From the NCBI GenBank assembly GCA_947500415.1, contig CANMRT010000001.1:646982-710981 (forward strand): 64,000 nucleotides of DNA. Direction: 5' to 3'. Position numbers and translations under genes: made by a program. This document shows positions 60,085 to 64,000 of this stretch, in pieces (position 1 is the first letter of the stretch; every line of letters starts with the position of its first letter). The notes under the pieces are model-generated. The model saw only the letters and a list, made by a program, of their open reading frames with translations. It had not been told where the DNA came from and made no database searches. Source of the stretch: an uncultured Roseicyclus sp. (lineage in GTDB: Bacteria; Pseudomonadota; Alphaproteobacteria; Rhodobacterales; Rhodobacteraceae).

Positions 60085-60492
60085 ATGACCCTCTTCCAAC
60101 TTCTCCCCGCCATCGCCTACGCCGCCTGCCTGATCGTCGTCTTCCGCCACGCCCTGTCACCCGCGGACCCGAGCCCGGGAACCTGGCGCTGGCCCGCCGC
60201 TCTCAGCGCAGTTTTCCTCGCCTTCACTCTCTTCCAAATCGCCACAGATGGCGTCCTGATGTTCTGGACCAATCACAGCGTCAATGCCACTGGCAACCAG
60301 GTCTGGTTCGATCTTCTGATGTCCGTTTCCATGGCCTTTATCCTGCTCCTGAACCGGGCGCGGGCACTGAACATGGCCATTGTCCCTTGGGCGATCTTCG
60401 TGGCAAGCACAGCCTCCATCGGACTTTTCGCTATGTGGGCGCGGGTGCTTTTCCTCGAAGAACGCGAAGGCGCACTCGCACATCCTGCCTGA
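60085..60492 (+). CDS. Small membrane protein (135 aa), probable TetR target
   Basis: Start ATG at 60085. Four hydrophobic segments: AYAACLIVVFRHAL, ALSAVFLAFTLFQIATDGVLM, LLMSVSMAFILLLN and AIFVASTASIGLFAMWARVLF. No family recognised. Its promoter region holds both TetR operators, so its expression should rise when an unknown ligand releases the repressor, as for small multidrug or stress membrane proteins. It is convergent with the next gene, 2 bases apart. Confidence 0.65.
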   Translation: MTLFQLLPAIAYAACLIVVFRHALSPADPSPGTWRWPAALSAVFLAFTLFQIATDGVLMFWTNHSVNATGNQVWFDLLMSVSMAFILLLNRARALNMAIVPWAIFVASTASIGLFAMWARVLFLEEREGALAHPA

Positions 60493-60494
60493 CC

Positions 60495-61529
60495 CTATTG
60501 CTCCATCGCCGCGTCCCAGGCCTCAAGGAAACTCTCCCGGTTCAGGCGATCAAGATAGACCATCAGGGCCGGTCCCAATCGGATCGGCCCGAAGGCTGAC
60601 GCCGCCGCTTCACCCCGCGCTTGCAACGGCGGCAACACAGGCTCCGGCCCATCCCCCATCCCCTCGCGCAACAATGCATCCAGCATCCGCCCCGCATCCT
60701 CAACCCGCTCCGCCGTCGCCGGTATCAATGCCGTGCGCAACATTACATTTGCGAAGTCTTCCAACGGTAGGATCGCAAGCCCCGCATCCGCCCCCAAACG
60801 ACCCTCCGCGTAAGACCCCAGCACATTGTACGCCAAAGCCAATTCACCCGAGGCCACGTCATCGATCATCCGCGACGAACAGCAATAAAGCCGCGCATCC
60901 AGCCGCCCCATCACTTCCGTTAACCGCCAATAGGCATCGCTCGACCGGGCCTCTTGCGTCGCAAACAGATACCCCAGCCCACTTTCGCGCAAATCATAGG
61001 TTCCCAACCCACCGGCAAACCGCTCCGGATGGTCGCGCAGCAATGTCACCAGATCAGCGCGCGTGCGGGGCAGGGGCAACCCCTCGAACCGCGCCTCGTT
61101 GATCACGATCACCGCAGGCTCTGCCGTGAAGGCAAACAGCTGATCGTTCCACCGCGCCCAATCGGGCAAGGCATCCGTCACCGCACTCTCGTAGCTCTGC
61201 GCATAGCCATCATTGGCCAGCGAAAATTGCAGATCCATGGCAGACGACAGCGCCAAATCAAAGGCCGCGCCGCCCCGGATCGCGCGGTTCAATTCCGCCG
61301 AGGATACGGTGACATAGTCGATCCCAACCTCCGGGTTCGCCTCCTGAAACCGCAGCAAAAACGGCTCGAACACATCAAGATCAGCGGTCGAGAGAACGCG
61401 CAGCATCTCATCACCCGCGCCCGGGTAGCTGCGCCGATCCTCAATCTCAAACCCCTGCGCCACCGCAACAGCTGCGAGGAGGGATGCGATGAGCATCCCG
61501 AGGAGCGATTGAGCGATAACATCCCTCAC
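60495..61529 (-). CDS. Periplasmic binding protein associated with a two-component system
   Basis: 344 aa starting at the GTG in GTGA shared with the kinase stop. Signal: RDVIAQSLLGMLIASLLAAVAVAQG. The mature protein is an extracellular solute-binding fold of the iron/polyamine type: DVFEPFLLRFQEANPEVGIDYV, then FDLALSSAMDLQFSLANDGYA and ALAYNVLGSYAEGR. No permease or ATPase gene is present; the gene is fused into the kinase operon, so it probably presents ligand to the sensor. Similar trios occur in TctDE-type systems. The ligand could be a carboxylate or Fe complex. Confidence 0.8.
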   Translation of the reverse strand: MRDVIAQSLLGMLIASLLAAVAVAQGFEIEDRRSYPGAGDEMLRVLSTADLDVFEPFLLRFQEANPEVGIDYVTVSSAELNRAIRGGAAFDLALSSAMDLQFSLANDGYAQSYESAVTDALPDWARWNDQLFAFTAEPAVIVINEARFEGLPLPRTRADLVTLLRDHPERFAGGLGTYDLRESGLGYLFATQEARSSDAYWRLTEVMGRLDARLYCCSSRMIDDVASGELALAYNVLGSYAEGRLGADAGLAILPLEDFANVMLRTALIPATAERVEDAGRMLDALLREGMGDGPEPVLPPLQARGEAAASAFGPIRLGPALMVYLDRLNRESFLEAWDAAMEQ

Positions 61530-62902
61530 ACCGCGGGCAAGATCAGCGAAACACATGCGCCCCTCCCGTCTTCGTCGCCGGACAAATCCAACCGCCCGCC
61601 ATGCGCGCGCAGCGCTTCTTCCGCAATCGTTAACCCAAGACCCGAGCCCACCACGCCTTCTGCCCGTGCCCCGCGCCGAAACCGTTCCGTCAACTCGCCT
61701 GCCGACGCCGTGCCAAACCCCGGCCCTTCGTCCACAACCGTGACGCGCGCCTCACCGCCGCCATTGCGCACCGACAGCGTCACTTTCGTTTCCGCAGGTG
61801 AGTATTTGATCGCATTGTCCAACACATTGCGCAGAGCGTTCTGGATCAGGATCTCATCCCCCAGCGCCGTCGCCGGGTCCAAATCCAACGCGATGTCGAT
61901 ATCCTTCATCTGCGCCGTGGGCCGCAACGCCTCCGCCACATTCCCGGCCAAAGCAGGCAGGTCGAGCCTCTCGCGGGTCAGGTCATCGGCCCGAAACGAC
62001 ACCATTGCATGATCCAACAGCTGCGATGCAGAGCGAGAGCTTTCGTCCACCGCCCGGATCACCCGCCGCAACGTCTGTTTCTGCCCCTCTTCCTCCACCG
62101 AATGCAGCGCAATCTCCGCCTGCGTCCGCACCACGGCCAAGGGCGTGCGTACGCGATGCGCGGCCTCTGCAATGAAATCCTCCGACCGGCGCAGCGACCC
62201 GCCCAACCGCTCCATCAATCGGTTCAACGCCTTCACCAGCGGCATCAGTTCCGGCGGACCTTGTCGGCGCAATGGGCGCAAATCTGACGGCCCGCGTGTC
62301 GCTAAATGCTGCGCCATCGTGTTGAGCGGCCGTAGCGAAGCGCGCACCGCAAAGGCCGCGATCCCCACCGCCAGCACAAAGACCAGCACCGACAGCACCG
62401 CCGCCTGCCGCGATAAACCCGCCGCAATTGCCTGCACCCCCTCACGCGTCTGCGCCAATGTCACAGTGACCGGCACCGCTGCGCCGTCCGACAGGATCGT
62501 GCGCTGCAAACTGACCGCGCGCACGACGGCCCCGCGATAGGGCAGGGTGGCGAAAACAACCTCTCCCGGCACCACGTCCGGCCCCTCAAGGTCAGCGTGC
62601 CCCGTCAGCACCTCATCCCCCACCGCCACGCGGTAAAACACGCGGTCCTCGCTCAACGCGCCGAGCATGGAGAAGGCAGAGTAGGGCAGCTCCAACCGCA
62701 CTTCCCCGCTTTCCGAACGCAGCGTCTCCGCAATGGAAGTGGCCGACGCCGCAAGGATGTTATCCTGCGTCCGCCCTGCCGCTTCCCGCGCGAAGCTCGT
62801 GACCATGCCCCAGCTTACCAGCGCCAGGATCGCCACCATCGCCGCCAGAAACAGCGTAAGCCGTCGCGCGATTGACCAGCGTTCCTCAGGCCCGCCGCTC
62901 AT
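61526..62902 (-). CDS. Sensor histidine kinase, TctE-like
   Basis: 458 aa. Two membrane segments (TLFLAAMVAILALVSWGMVTS and AVLSVLVFVLAVGIAAFAV) enclose a periplasmic sensor of about 125 residues. HAMP follows, then the His box SEDFIAEAAHRVRTPLAVVRTQ, N box LDNAIKYSP, G boxes DEGPGFG and GSGLGLTIAEEAL. All kinase parts are intact. It starts in the ATGA overlap with the response-regulator stop and ends in a GTGA overlap with the binding-protein gene. Confidence 0.92.
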   Translation of the reverse strand: MSGGPEERWSIARRLTLFLAAMVAILALVSWGMVTSFAREAAGRTQDNILAASATSIAETLRSESGEVRLELPYSAFSMLGALSEDRVFYRVAVGDEVLTGHADLEGPDVVPGEVVFATLPYRGAVVRAVSLQRTILSDGAAVPVTVTLAQTREGVQAIAAGLSRQAAVLSVLVFVLAVGIAAFAVRASLRPLNTMAQHLATRGPSDLRPLRRQGPPELMPLVKALNRLMERLGGSLRRSEDFIAEAAHRVRTPLAVVRTQAEIALHSVEEEGQKQTLRRVIRAVDESSRSASQLLDHAMVSFRADDLTRERLDLPALAGNVAEALRPTAQMKDIDIALDLDPATALGDEILIQNALRNVLDNAIKYSPAETKVTLSVRNGGGEARVTVVDEGPGFGTASAGELTERFRRGARAEGVVGSGLGLTIAEEALRAHGGRLDLSGDEDGRGACVSLILPAV

Positions 62903-63558
62903 GTATCCATCCGGTAGCCGAGCCCACGCACCGTCTCGATCCGCACGCCGACGCCGTCCAACTTCTTGCGCAACCGGCCCACGTAGACCTCAATCGCGTT
63001 CTCTGTCACATCGGCATCCATGCTGAACAGCCGGTCGAGCAGCTGCCCCTTCGACAATATCTGCCCCGGATTGCGTGCAAATACCTCCAGCAATCGGATC
63101 TCACGGTTCCGCAAATCCAGCACTTCTTCCCCGTGCCTCAAAGTCCCAGCCGTCGGGTCAAACACCGCCTGTCCTAGTGTGATTTCATTCTTCGCCGTGC
63201 CACCGCGCCTGCGCAAAACCGCACGGCACCGCGCCTCCAGCTCACTGAAATCAAAGGGTTTCGTGATGTAATCATCCGCACCCTGGTCCAGTGCACCGAC
63301 CCGGTCGCTGATCTGGGACCGCGCCGTTAGTACGATCACTGGCGTTTCGATCCGATCCCTGTGGCGGCTCAGAAAATCACGCCCGTCGCCATCGGGCAGC
63401 ATCACGTCCAGCAGGATCAGGTCGTAGTCGGCCACGGCCAGACAATCCTCGGCATCCCCCAAAGTGGCGGCATGGTCGACAGCATGGCCATCGAGGCCAA
63501 GGCGCTGCACAACGCCCTCGGCCAACTCATGATTGTCCTCGACCAACAGAAACCGCAT
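62899..63558 (-). CDS. OmpR-type response regulator, TctD-like
   Basis: 219 aa. Receiver: LLVEDNHELAEGVVQRLGLDGH, LILLDVMLPDGDGRDFL with the phosphoacceptor Asp, TARSQISDRVG and DDYITKPFDF with the Lys. Winged-helix output: REIRLLEVFARNPGQILSKGQL and ENAIEVYVGRLRKKLDG. Start behind a strong AGGAGG. First gene of the trio; likely controls uptake genes outside the window. Confidence 0.94.
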   Translation of the reverse strand: MRFLLVEDNHELAEGVVQRLGLDGHAVDHAATLGDAEDCLAVADYDLILLDVMLPDGDGRDFLSRHRDRIETPVIVLTARSQISDRVGALDQGADDYITKPFDFSELEARCRAVLRRRGGTAKNEITLGQAVFDPTAGTLRHGEEVLDLRNREIRLLEVFARNPGQILSKGQLLDRLFSMDADVTENAIEVYVGRLRKKLDGVGVRIETVRGLGYRMDT

Positions 63559-63615
63559 GGCCTCCTCCCCGCCTTAACGTGCCGGGCTGGGGCGTCAGGC
63601 GCAACAGGTCAGATG

Positions 63616-64000
63616 TCAGACCAACCCGGCCAGCGCCGCAAAGGGGTCGTGATCGGGGTCATCATTCCAGATGTATTCGTTCTCTTCCGCCATCTTTTCC
63701 GCTGCTGCGCGCCCGAACAAATCCGCTGCAGCCCCCAACGCCATATCCATGCCCGCCGACACTCCGGATGAGGTGAAGAACTTCCCATCCTGCACCCACC
63801 GCGCCTGTTTCACCCACTCAACCTTCGGCCCCAAATGCACCGTATCGTTGAAATCCAGCTTGTTTGTCGTGGCCCGCTTACCGTCCAAAACTCCCGCCAT
63901 GCCAAGCACGATGGTTCCCGTGCAAACCGCCATCACGCGTTCGGCCTTCTCAGACGTCTCCGTAATCCACCGCAAAAACTCCGCGTCTTTCGCGGCGTCC
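63616..64000 (-). CDS. DJ-1/PfpI family protein, 5' end outside the window
   Basis: About 128 residues are visible. The frame is open through the right edge, so the N-terminus is missing. VMAVCTGTIVLGMAGVLDGKRATTNKL holds the nucleophile-elbow Cys of the family, normally preceded by a Glu; FTSSGVSAGMDMALGAAADLFG matches the second half. Proteins of this type include ThiJ-like amidases and glyoxalase III; the one shown is closest to intracellular-protease/amidase-like members (DUF4066-type) by length. It is upstream of the TctD-like gene on the same strand, with 57 bases between. Confidence 0.8.
   Translation of the reverse strand, partial: DAAKDAEFLRWITETSEKAERVMAVCTGTIVLGMAGVLDGKRATTNKLDFNDTVHLGPKVEWVKQARWVQDGKFFTSSGVSAGMDMALGAAADLFGRAAAEKMAEENEYIWNDDPDHDPFAALAGLV

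Noticed and set aside
1-64000. CRISPR array or prophage structural genes
   Set aside because: No regular short repeats with unique spacers and no capsid, tail, portal or terminase-like proteins were seen; the recombinases alone do not make a prophage.

Overview
The window looks like a chromosome segment from a marine alphaproteobacterium of the Rhodobacteraceae (Roseobacter group). This is inferred from gene content and style: PutR/PutA, TRAP and CUT1 ABC transporters with many ATGA overlaps, a dihydroxypropanesulfonate/sulfopyruvate cluster, and REP-like intergenic repeats of a kind I associate with this family. No rRNA gene or CRISPR array was seen.

Positions 1-18,200 are an accessory, partly decayed island. 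It holds a partial DUF3800 protein, two related small proteins with a W-H-x-F-I motif and Cys-rich tails, a GNAT acetyltransferase, a decayed tyrosine recombinase followed by a decayed WGR gene, a nuclease-like gene pair (first member broken, second an intact 811-aa zinc-ribbon/PD-(D/E)XK-like protein), and a second, intact tyrosine recombinase. After these come a VOC protein, a quinone-oxidoreductase gene with two in-frame stops, a LysR regulator, two haloalkane dehalogenases (one Tat-exported), DUF1330 and MAPEG genes, a gene with three in-frame stops, and two tandem tRNA-Thr(CGU)-like sequences. Copies of a dispersed repeat punctuate 9.3-17.9 kb.

Positions 18,300-24,720 are a compact five-gene minus-strand signalling cassette: a small protein, an S1/OB-REC-GAF-histidine kinase, a REC-GAF-histidine kinase-like protein, a receiver-like protein and a membrane protein. 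I do not recognise it as a named system. It and the nuclease pair are the best candidates for something new.

From 25 kb on the sequence is dense, intact catabolic DNA. 25.0-32.6 kb: TauE/SafE exporter, IclR regulator, aldehyde dehydrogenase, FAD aromatic hydroxylase and a TRAP transporter. 32.8-43.1 kb: a CUT1 ABC transporter with an argininosuccinate-lyase-family enzyme inside its operon, a divergent ROK regulator, a large PIG-L deacetylase and an EamA transporter. 43.1-48.3 kb: HpsN, SDR, ADH, ComD, ComE and an FMN hydroxyacid dehydrogenase, together a route from dihydroxypropanesulfonate to sulfoacetaldehyde, with two LacI-type operators upstream. 48.5-55.4 kb: hydantoinase A/B, LysR, a Udh-like dehydratase and a DAO-family oxidase. 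55.5-59.5 kb: putR/putA. 59.5-60.5 kb: a TetR regulator with twin operators and a membrane protein. 60.5-63.6 kb: a TctD/TctE-like two-component system with its own periplasmic binding protein. The right edge cuts a DJ-1/PfpI gene.
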